Part shown: positions 7,496-12,657 of the stretch, one piece after another
Layout of the letters: every line of letters starts with the position of its first letter
Position numbering within the stretch: position 1 is the first letter of the stretch
Source of the DNA: Deltaproteobacteria bacterium
GTDB lineage: Bacteria; Desulfobacterota; Dissulfuribacteria; Dissulfuribacterales; JALVPX01
Direction: 5' to 3'
NCBI GenBank assembly: GCA_027031565.1
Contig: JALVPX010000044.1
Location: forward strand, 6,740 to 19,396
Length of the DNA stretch: 12,657 bases
Position numbers and translations under genes: made by a program
Notes under the pieces: model-generated
The model's input: the letters and a program-made list of their open reading frames with translations, nothing else
What the model was told of the DNA's origin: nothing
The model's database searches: none

Positions 7496-7566
7496 CCACC
7501 CAGGCCGCGGGTGTTAATAACTGAAGGATCATTCATTACTTTTTTTAAGATCTAAAGGGAAGAAAG

Positions 7567-8706
7567 ATGATTTTGATTTTCGAACCAGACGCAAACAAGG
7601 ATCAGGTGCTTGAAAAGGTAAGGCAATACCTGGACAACTTTCCAAATGTAAAATTGAAGTTGATAGAGCTCGAAGGAAAGACGCGCAAGGTAGCGGAATT
7701 GCACCTGATTGGACCCACCCATGAAATAAGGCAAGACATACTCGCTGCAATGCCTGGAGTAGAGCGGGTCATCAGGATTTCTGCGAAATACAGACAAATA
7801 GGCCGTGCAGATGTGGATCTGGTTCCGGTGGGCTTTACATATCAGGGATTGCGGTTTGATCAGAAGAGTCTTCACATCTTTGCTGGCCCATGTGCCGTAG
7901 ACACAAAGGAGAATGTGGAAGAGACCTTCAAGATGCTGAACGAACTCGGCATCCATACGGCAAGGGGAGGTGCCTATAAGCCCCGTACAAGCCCATATGA
8001 CTTCCAGGGCCACGGTGCATCATGCCTGCCGTGGGTCTTTGAGCTTGCCGGCAAATATGGCATCAAGGTCATTGCCATGGAAGTGCTGAGGGAAAGTCAT
8101 ATCGAGGAGATTCAAAGGGCCCTCGATGAGGCAGGCCATCCGACAGGGGTGATGCTGCAGATAGGGACCAGGAATGCACAGAATTTCGAACTACTAAAAG
8201 AAGTCGGCTCCCAGAACGAGATGCCGGTGCTTTACAAGCGGGGTATGGGGCTCACCTTGGAGGAGTCCCTCAATGCCTGTGAATATATTGCCAGCGAAGG
8301 GAACAGGAACATTGTTTTCTGTTTGAGGGGCGTAAAAAGCCAGCTTGGTCTTCCCCACAGGAACATAGTCGACTTTGCACATGTTCCGGTTGTTCATAGG
8401 CTGACGAGGCTGCCGGTGTGCATTGATCCAAGCCATTCCATAGGCTCCAAAGATGCAAGCCCGGATGGTCTCATGGACATATTCCATGCCGCAGCTCAGG
8501 GAGTCATATCCGGGGCCAATATGATCCTGGTAGAGACGCATCCAGCTCCTGAAACGGCTTTATGTGACGGGCCACAGTCCCTGACCTTCAAGGAATTTGA
8601 GAGATTCGTAAGGGACGTGGAAGTGGTGCGGGAGGCCTACCAGAAACGGCTCGATACTTATTCCCGCAGTGTAATCAAGGATATGACCATACAGGAAGCT
8701 GCGTAA
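7567..8706 (+). CDS. aroF: 3-deoxy-7-phosphoheptulonate (DAHP) synthase, type I-beta
   Basis: Condenses PEP and erythrose 4-phosphate to DAHP, the first step of the shikimate pathway. It has 379 aa. Residues 1-75 look like the ferredoxin-like regulatory domain of the Thermotoga type. The barrel follows: FAGPCAVD with metal ligand Cys109, RGGAYKPRTSPYDFQG (133-148), QIGTRNAQNF with Arg202, LYKRG with Lys224, CIDPSHSIG with His290, VETHPAPETA with Glu323, and CDGPQSL with Asp334. All four metal ligands are therefore present. Odd point: the family's CERG segment reads CLRG at 252-255, more like the ILRG of type I-alpha enzymes, and the Cys-to-His spacing is about 11 residues longer than in Thermotoga. 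The start at ATG 7567 has AAAGGGAAG just upstream. The 71-base gap from recD2 shows no terminator. Prephenate dehydratase or aroA neighbours are absent. Confidence 0.88.
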   Translation: MILIFEPDANKDQVLEKVRQYLDNFPNVKLKLIELEGKTRKVAELHLIGPTHEIRQDILAAMPGVERVIRISAKYRQIGRADVDLVPVGFTYQGLRFDQKSLHIFAGPCAVDTKENVEETFKMLNELGIHTARGGAYKPRTSPYDFQGHGASCLPWVFELAGKYGIKVIAMEVLRESHIEEIQRALDEAGHPTGVMLQIGTRNAQNFELLKEVGSQNEMPVLYKRGMGLTLEESLNACEYIASEGNRNIVFCLRGVKSQLGLPHRNIVDFAHVPVVHRLTRLPVCIDPSHSIGSKDASPDGLMDIFHAAAQGVISGANMILVETHPAPETALCDGPQSLTFKEFERFVRDVEVVREAYQKRLDTYSRSVIKDMTIQEAA

Positions 8707-8789
8707 GGCGGTTTTTGAATCAAGAATTAACAATTAACAGGCCTGGACAGAAAAAACGGAAAGGGGGTGAAAACAAATCATAGCCAAAG

Positions 8790-8809
8790 TTGTTTGAAAT
8801 CGTAAACAA
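8790..8809. repeat. Short inverted repeat upstream of the porin gene
   Basis: TTGTTT (8790-8795) and AAACAA (8804-8809) form a perfect 6-bp inverted repeat around 8 bases, about 45 bases before the porin ATG. It could be an operator or a small leader hairpin. The 8707-8852 spacer otherwise shows no terminator after the DAHP synthase gene and no convincing sigma-70 pair, so whether the porin has its own promoter is unclear. Confidence 0.25.
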
Positions 8810-8852
8810 GGTAAAAACATCAACATTTTGTGAAATAAACGGGAGGTTTTTC

Positions 8853-10394
8853 ATGAAAAAAGGGAAGGGATTTTTTCTGTTTTCCTTGGGAGCGTTAGTG
8901 ACATTTCTCTTTGCATCCATTGCAACAGCAGGTCCTGGAAAAGTGGAGGTTCAGACTGCTGGAGATATCACCATAAGAATGGGTGCCCAGGTCCGCATAA
9001 TCCCGACTGCCGAGATAGACAGGGATTTCGGTCTTAGCGGCCAGCTCAACCATGCCGAGGAAGTTAAGGCCGCCAAGAAGATGCCTTTTAACTTTGGCCC
9101 AAGCACGAGGACACACTTCAACGAGTCTGGCGGAGCCATCAAAGACAGCCACATCCGCGGCGAAAACAGGCTGTTTTTCAACTTTGCCCATGGTTCCGAT
9201 TGGGATGTCTATATGGCCTTGGAATCGGACACTGTTCTCGACCGCAGGGCAGCAGACCGCACAGATTTTATTCGCGGCCATCAAAGCCAGCAGTTTGGCA
9301 TTGAAAGGCTCCTTGCCACCTTCAAGGTCCCTGGCATGAATGCCCGCATCAAGGCTGGATGGGATGCACAGGGCGTGGATATTCCTTTTGGCGGACTCGT
9401 GTACGGCCAGGATGACCCTGGTATCGGCATCATGGGAAGTGCCAGCGGCGTGAAGTACGAGGTTACGTACATAAAATCAGACGAAGATGAAGCAGGTTAC
9501 GGGCTCGCTCCTACGGTCAACCCGATTGGATATCCATCAACAGGCAAGGATGAAGACCGAACCTTCTTTTATGCAAAGGCAGGCTATAATTTTTCAGGAA
9601 CATATCTTGAGGCCTTTTATCTGCTGGACAAAAATAATCTAAGAGGTGGTGAGATCGACAATAACTTTGTAGGCCTTCAGGGCAGATGCAGCCATGGTAT
9701 ATTCAAGCCGTCTTTTGAGATTGCTTATTCCTTTGGCGAAGATGACAAGAATGATGCCGATATCAGTGCCTTTGCCCTGTTCGCTGACCTGGCCATTGAT
9801 CTTCATGAGATGGTTGGCATGAAGAAATTTGAGGCCCACATAGGCGGCTACTACATCGAGGGCGATGATGATCCCGGCGATGGTGACTATGACGGATTCA
9901 TGCCTGCCGGGGCACTTCACCGCTTTACACCGAGCTTTGGATCTGAGCAGAGCTTCTCTTTTGATGTGAATCCCGTGTTCGGTCAGCCCCTTTATTCCAT
10001 GCAGCCGATCGGCTATGGAAAGTTCGAGAATCCCGGCCTTATCATGTTTGGCGGCGGGCTCAAGTTTGCCACCGGCAGATGGGCATACAAGGGCAATGTG
10101 ATGGCCATGTGGTTTGCAGAAAACACTCCGGTTGAAACATATTATTCAAACCTGGGTGTGTCTGATGTAGAGATAGATGACTTCATGGGTATTGAATGGA
10201 ACAATGAGCTTTCCTACAAGCTCTATAAGTCTGTCACCTTGAAAAGCGGTGTATCATTCCTGTTCCCAGGCGCTGGCGGTAAGGATATCACCCGGGCCTT
10301 GACTGCTTATGCCAAGGGCATCTCTTTCAAGGATGCCGACGAGTCAGATGATATAGCAACCAGGCTTGCTCTGGAACTGCTCTGGTTCTTCTAA
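8853..10394 (+). CDS. Outer membrane beta-barrel (porin-like) protein
   Basis: A 513-aa precursor with a clear signal peptide: MKKGKG, a hydrophobic run, then ASIATA with cleavage expected before GPGK (after residue 26). The mature part is rich in Gly, aromatic residues and alternating polar/hydrophobic stretches typical of barrel strands (for example TFFYAKAGYNFSGTYLEAFY, AHIGGYYIEG). It ends in ALELLWFF, and a terminal Phe is the usual BAM-recognition feature. This supports an outer-membrane channel, but no substrate can be named. An Asp-rich loop, DGDYDG, at residues 343-348 resembles a calcium-binding DxDxDG motif. The start at ATG 8853 is set by GGGAGG at 8841-8846 and the signal peptide; a longer open frame from TTG 8790 is rejected because it would bury the signal peptide. 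A strong terminator follows. The family is recognised only as porin-like. Confidence 0.8.
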   Translation: MKKGKGFFLFSLGALVTFLFASIATAGPGKVEVQTAGDITIRMGAQVRIIPTAEIDRDFGLSGQLNHAEEVKAAKKMPFNFGPSTRTHFNESGGAIKDSHIRGENRLFFNFAHGSDWDVYMALESDTVLDRRAADRTDFIRGHQSQQFGIERLLATFKVPGMNARIKAGWDAQGVDIPFGGLVYGQDDPGIGIMGSASGVKYEVTYIKSDEDEAGYGLAPTVNPIGYPSTGKDEDRTFFYAKAGYNFSGTYLEAFYLLDKNNLRGGEIDNNFVGLQGRCSHGIFKPSFEIAYSFGEDDKNDADISAFALFADLAIDLHEMVGMKKFEAHIGGYYIEGDDDPGDGDYDGFMPAGALHRFTPSFGSEQSFSFDVNPVFGQPLYSMQPIGYGKFENPGLIMFGGGLKFATGRWAYKGNVMAMWFAENTPVETYYSNLGVSDVEIDDFMGIEWNNELSYKLYKSVTLKSGVSFLFPGAGGKDITRALTAYAKGISFKDADESDDIATRLALELLWFF

Positions 10395-10422
10395 AAAGGA
10401 CCGTTTATAAAACAAAATGTAT

Positions 10423-10460
10423 GGAAAACGGCCCTTTTTAGGGCCGTTTTTCTTTCTCTG
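10423..10460 (+). terminator. Rho-independent terminator after the porin gene
   Basis: AAAACGGCCC (10425-10434) and GGGCCGTTTT (10441-10450) form a perfect 10-bp stem around the loop TTTTTA, extendable by a G-T and a G-C pair. It is followed by the T-rich stretch TCTTTCTCT. An upstream copy (10393-10406) can also pair with the left arm, so two hairpins compete. Confidence 0.88.
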
Positions 10461-10467
10461 AGCTGGA

Positions 10468-10479
10468 CATAGGCCTATG
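10468..10479. repeat. 12-bp perfect palindrome CATAGGCCTATG
   Basis: A perfect palindrome lies between the porin terminator and the rplM promoter, about 63 bases upstream of the -35 box. It could be a protein-binding site. Its function is unknown, and a chance occurrence is possible. Confidence 0.3.
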
Positions 10480-10541
10480 CAGTAAAAAAAAGGTTTGTTG
10501 CAAAGAGACAGGTCTACGACCTTGATTTTGTGGTTTTGGGC

Positions 10542-10570
10542 TTGACAATTTGTCTTAACTTTCGTAAAAA
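10542..10570 (+). promoter_or_regulatory. Sigma-70-type promoter for rplM-rpsI
   Basis: A consensus -35 TTGACA (10542-10547) is followed after exactly 17 bases by a -10-like TAAAAA (10565-10570, four of six matches). Transcription would start near 10577, giving a leader of about 57 bases. It lies downstream of the porin terminator, as expected for an independent ribosomal-protein operon. Confidence 0.65.
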
Positions 10571-10579
10571 GCTTGCTGC

Positions 10580-10628
10580 CCCTTAAACAGGGAGATTTTG
10601 CTCTTAGCTTTATGTTTTTTTGAGGAGC
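10580..10628 (+). promoter_or_regulatory. rplM leader with possible Shine-Dalgarno-masking helix
   Basis: CCCT (10580-10583) can pair with AGGG (10589-10592). Independently, GCTCTT (10600-10605) can pair with AGGAGC (10623-10628, with one G-T pair), which would cover the rplM Shine-Dalgarno GAGGAG. L13 is known to repress its own operon in E. coli. A similar role here is only inference from these short helices. Confidence 0.3.
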
Positions 10629-10633
10629 CTGTT

Positions 10634-11068
10634 ATGAAAACACCACTTCCCAAAGTGGATTCAATAGAACGAAAATGGTATGTGGTCGATGCAGCAGGCC
10701 AGGTCTTGGGCCGTTTGGCGTCACAGATTGCTGCACGATTGAGAGGCAAACACAAGCCAGAATTTACACCGCATCTCGATACTGGAGATTTTATTATTGT
10801 AGTGAATGCGGAAAAAGTCACACTTACCGGCAACAAGAAGGACAAAAAGATCTATTACCGCCATACAGGTTATATGGGCGGGTTAAAGCAGCAGACTGCT
10901 GGAGAGATGCTCAATAAGCGGCCCGAAGATGTCATCCGTCTTGCAGTCAAGAGAATGCTTCCCAAGAATAGATTGGGCAGGAAGCAGCTCAAAAAACTGA
11001 AAATATATGCAGGCCCAGACCATCCGCACAAGGCCCAGACGCCTGAACCCATTAAACTGGTCCACTAA
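10634..11068 (+). CDS. rplM: 50S ribosomal protein L13
   Basis: A 144-aa large-subunit protein (typical L13 about 142 aa) that acts early in 50S assembly. Recognised from KWYVVDAAGQVLGRLASQIA, LRGKHKPEFTPHLDTGDFII, NAEKVTLTGNK, YYRHTGYMGGLK, AVKRMLPKNRLGR and the C-terminal YAGPDHPHKAQTPEP. The ATG at 10634 has GAGGAG at 10622-10627; an upstream in-frame start at 10598 would add twelve hydrophobic residues not found in the family and is rejected. It is first in a two-gene operon with rpsI, 14 bases apart, the conserved bacterial arrangement. Confidence 0.98.
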   Translation: MKTPLPKVDSIERKWYVVDAAGQVLGRLASQIAARLRGKHKPEFTPHLDTGDFIIVVNAEKVTLTGNKKDKKIYYRHTGYMGGLKQQTAGEMLNKRPEDVIRLAVKRMLPKNRLGRKQLKKLKIYAGPDHPHKAQTPEPIKLVH

Positions 11069-11082
11069 GCGAGGAAACAGAT

Positions 11083-11472
11083 ATGTCTGAAAGATATTAT
11101 GCTACTGGGAAGAGGAAAAGTGCCATCGCTCGGGTGTGGATAATACCTGGCAGCGGGAACATCACTGTGAATGGCAGGAGTTTTGACGAATATTTTGACG
11201 TTGATACAGCCAGGCTTGTAGTGGAACAGCCCTTCAAGGTCACAGGCAGCGAAAACAAGTTTGATGTAAAGGTAACTGTCAAAGGAGGCGGAAAGTCTGG
11301 CCAATGCGAGGCCATCCGCCACGGTATTGCAAGGGCGCTCCAGGCAGTAAATGAAGATTACCGCACCCCGCTCAAGAAGGCAGGCCTGTTGACAAGGGAT
11401 GCAAGGGTTAAGGAGCGGAAAAAATATGGTCTTCACAAGGCCAGGAAGGCCACCCAGTTTTCAAAGCGTTAA
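11083..11472 (+). CDS. rpsI: 30S ribosomal protein S9
   Basis: A 129-aa small-subunit protein, of the usual length. Recognised from YYATGKRKSAIARVWI at the N-terminus, GSGNITVNGRSFDEYF, GGGKSGQCEAIRHGIARAL, LTRDARVKERKKYG and the basic tail KARKATQFSKR, whose final Lys-Arg reaches towards the P-site tRNA in known ribosomes. The GAGGAAA before the ATG is a good ribosome binding site. It is co-transcribed with rplM and ends at a strong terminator. Confidence 0.98.
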   Translation: MSERYYATGKRKSAIARVWIIPGSGNITVNGRSFDEYFDVDTARLVVEQPFKVTGSENKFDVKVTVKGGGKSGQCEAIRHGIARALQAVNEDYRTPLKKAGLLTRDARVKERKKYGLHKARKATQFSKR

Positions 11473-11493
11473 CACAATATTCTTTTATTGTTC

Positions 11494-11535
11494 AAGAGGG
11501 GAAGGAGTTTTTCAACTCTTTCCCCTCTTTTTTTA
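11494..11535 (+). terminator. Strong Rho-independent terminator after rpsI
   Basis: The arms 11494-11509 and 11514-11529 pair over 16 bp with a single G-T wobble, around a 4-base loop (TTTC). The right arm runs into a run of seven T (11528-11534). The left arm begins with A residues, so it could also work on the opposite strand. Confidence 0.95.
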
Positions 11536-11591
11536 TTCGATCCCCCTTCAATTTTTGCACATACAACGGCGGTGCAGCAAAAAACATAATC

Positions 11592-11621
11592 TGGACAATA
11601 AGTGTCATGGCAGGGTAGTAA
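11592..11621 (+). promoter_or_regulatory. Weak candidate promoter for argC
   Basis: TGGACA (11592-11597) is followed after 18 bases by TAGTAA (11616-11621), a poor -10. Just downstream, ATCGT-TAC-ACGAT (11627-11639) is an inverted repeat that could be an operator. A strong terminator separates argC from rpsI, so a promoter is needed somewhere in 11536-11690, but this one is only a guess. Confidence 0.25.
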
Positions 11622-11686
11622 AGTGAATCGTTACACGATATTGTTCTGCATTGCCTTTGTGGTCCATTCAAAGTAAAAGTCTGCCC

Positions 11687-11731
11687 AGAGGCCGCCTCTT
11701 CCGGCGGCATTATTCAAGATGTTTAGGAGGC
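11687..11731 (+). promoter_or_regulatory. argC leader with mutually exclusive helices
   Basis: Three helices share bases. AGAGG (11687-11691) can pair with CCTCT (11695-11699). GCCGCC (11691-11696) can pair with GGCGGC (11703-11708) around TCTTCC. GCCTCTT (11694-11700) can pair with AGGAGGC (11725-11731, one G-T pair), masking the argC Shine-Dalgarno. Only one can form at a time, the hallmark of an on/off leader. This is read by eye and not folded by a program. Confidence 0.35.
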
Positions 11732-11745
11732 TATCAAATAGATGA
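11719..11745 (+). CDS. Possible 8-codon Arg-rich leader peptide
   Basis: ATG TTT AGG AGG CTA TCA AAT AGA TGA encodes MFRRLSNR, with three Arg codons out of eight. Its stop overlaps the argC ATG (ATGA). The tandem AGG codons are also the argC Shine-Dalgarno, so the arginines could be a by-product of that signal. No clear ribosome binding site precedes this ATG. It is kept as a candidate because it lies directly before an arginine-biosynthesis gene. Confidence 0.2.
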   Translation: MFRRLSNR

Positions 11746-12657
11746 TCAAGGCAGGTATTTTAGGCGCTTCCGGATACACAGGGATGGAGCTTATGCGTAT
11801 AATGCATCTTCATCCAGAAATTGATCTGGTGTGGGTAACTTCAAGGAAACATGCTGGAGAAGGTGTAGACAGCCTTTTTCCATCCTTGACATCTTACAAG
11901 GATCTGAAATTTGTCGATCCTTCAGACGGTGCGGCTGCCAGTGAGGTAGACGTGGTATTTACTGCCGTACCTCATCAGACAGCAATGGAGGCCGTTCCCC
12001 AATATCTTGAAAAAGGAGCGAAGGTGATTGACCTTTCGGCGGATTTCCGCATCAAGGATCAGGCCACCTATGAAAAGTGGTATGTGGACCACACCGCGCC
12101 TTGGCTGCTGAAAGAAGCAGTATACGGCCTTCCTGAGATATATGAGGAAAAGATCAGGGATAGCCGCCTTGTGGCCAACCCGGGCTGTTATCCCACCAGC
12201 GCCATTCTGCCTTTATATCCTCTGCTCAAAAACGGCCTTATTGATCCAGAGGGGATCGTGGTGGATTCAAAGTCTGGCGCCAGCGGAGCTGGAAGGAGCG
12301 CATCGGTGGCCTTGCTTTTTTGTGAAGTAAATGAGGCATTCAAGGCATACAAAGTCGGCCAGCACCGCCACACCCCGGAGATAGAGCAGGAATTGTCTGA
12401 AGGAGCAGGCAGGCCCTTGACCATTAATTTTACGCCTCACTTGGTGCCCATGTCCCGGGGAATTCTCACCACCACCTATTCAAGGGCCAAGGAGGGCGTG
12501 GCCACCAAAGACGTGCTTGATTGTCTAAAACAGGAATATGCCACAGCCCCCTTTGTTCATGTTCTGCCAGAGGGCTCTTTCCCCGATGTCTCCCACGTGC
12601 GCGGCACCAACTTCTGCTTTATTGGAGCTCACGTGGATCGAAGGACCGGCCGGGTGG
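11742..12657 (+). CDS. argC: N-acetyl-gamma-glutamyl-phosphate reductase, 3' end beyond window
   Basis: Reduces N-acetyl-gamma-glutamyl phosphate to the semialdehyde with NADPH, the third step of arginine biosynthesis. 305 codons are visible of an expected 340-345, and the frame is open to the window edge. Seen: the nucleotide-binding loop GASGYTG (residues 7-13), TAVPHQTAM, IDLSADFRI, YGLPEIY, the active-site segment NPGCYPTS with Cys149, SGASGAGRS, the conserved HRHTPEI, and TPHLVPMSRGI. The start at ATG 11742 has AGGAGG at 11725-11730, 11 bases away, a little far. It stands behind the rpsI terminator, and the upstream leader may regulate it. Confidence 0.96.
   Translation, partial: MIKAGILGASGYTGMELMRIMHLHPEIDLVWVTSRKHAGEGVDSLFPSLTSYKDLKFVDPSDGAAASEVDVVFTAVPHQTAMEAVPQYLEKGAKVIDLSADFRIKDQATYEKWYVDHTAPWLLKEAVYGLPEIYEEKIRDSRLVANPGCYPTSAILPLYPLLKNGLIDPEGIVVDSKSGASGAGRSASVALLFCEVNEAFKAYKVGQHRHTPEIEQELSEGAGRPLTINFTPHLVPMSRGILTTTYSRAKEGVATKDVLDCLKQEYATAPFVHVLPEGSFPDVSHVRGTNFCFIGAHVDRRTGRV

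Noticed and set aside
8767..8805. Short GTG-started open frame (MKTNHSQSCLKS) before the porin gene
   Set aside because: The only Shine-Dalgarno-like bases overlap the start codon itself, and the peptide has no notable feature.
11492..11710. 72-codon minus-strand open frame between rpsI and argC
   Set aside because: It ends within the terminator hairpin, has no ribosome binding site or recognisable family, and the region is better explained as terminator plus leader.

Overview
The window reads as a chromosomal, housekeeping stretch of a Gram-negative bacterium. The best guess is a Desulfobacterota-type (former Deltaproteobacteria) anaerobe. That is inference from three points: a signal-peptide-bearing outer-membrane beta-barrel with a C-terminal Phe; an FmdE-family protein coupled to a molybdopterin-binding protein, a pairing expected in anaerobes using Mo/W enzymes; and the order rplM-rpsI-argC together with a yggT-divIVA pair. 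No mobile element, CRISPR array, tRNA or rRNA was seen, and no gap between genes exceeds about 270 bases.

Layout. (1) 1-1218, minus strand: the N-terminal three quarters of an ATP-type phosphoenolpyruvate carboxykinase with an unusual P-loop. (2) 1219-1481: divergent promoter region with an extended -10 element. (3) 1482-4097, plus strand: a tight four-gene cluster of FmdE-family protein, molybdopterin-binding (MoeA/MogA-like) protein with a C-terminal cysteine cluster, YggT membrane protein and DivIVA-domain coiled-coil protein. (4) 4016-5086, minus strand: tRNA dihydrouridine synthase dusB, whose 3' end overlaps the divIVA-type gene tail to tail. (5) 5087-5179: short divergent spacer holding a two-step inverted repeat. 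(6) 5180-10394, plus strand: RecD2-type helicase, type I-beta DAHP synthase, and an outer-membrane barrel protein ending in a strong terminator. (7) 10542-11535: promoter, rplM, rpsI and a very strong terminator. (8) 11536-12657: leader region and the first 305 codons of argC.

The genes cover separate core jobs: gluconeogenesis (pckA), Mo/W-cofactor handling (FmdE plus the molybdopterin-binding protein), envelope or division organisation (YggT, DivIVA), tRNA modification, DNA helicase activity, aromatic and arginine biosynthesis, outer-membrane permeability and ribosome assembly.

No obviously new multi-gene defence or mobile system is visible. The most interesting signal is in the argC leader. 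An 8-codon open frame with three Arg codons (MFRRLSNR) overlaps the argC start as ATGA, and the upstream sequence can form mutually exclusive helices, one of which masks the argC Shine-Dalgarno. Next are the CX2CX2CX4C tail on the molybdopterin-binding protein and the variant P-loop of the PEP carboxykinase.
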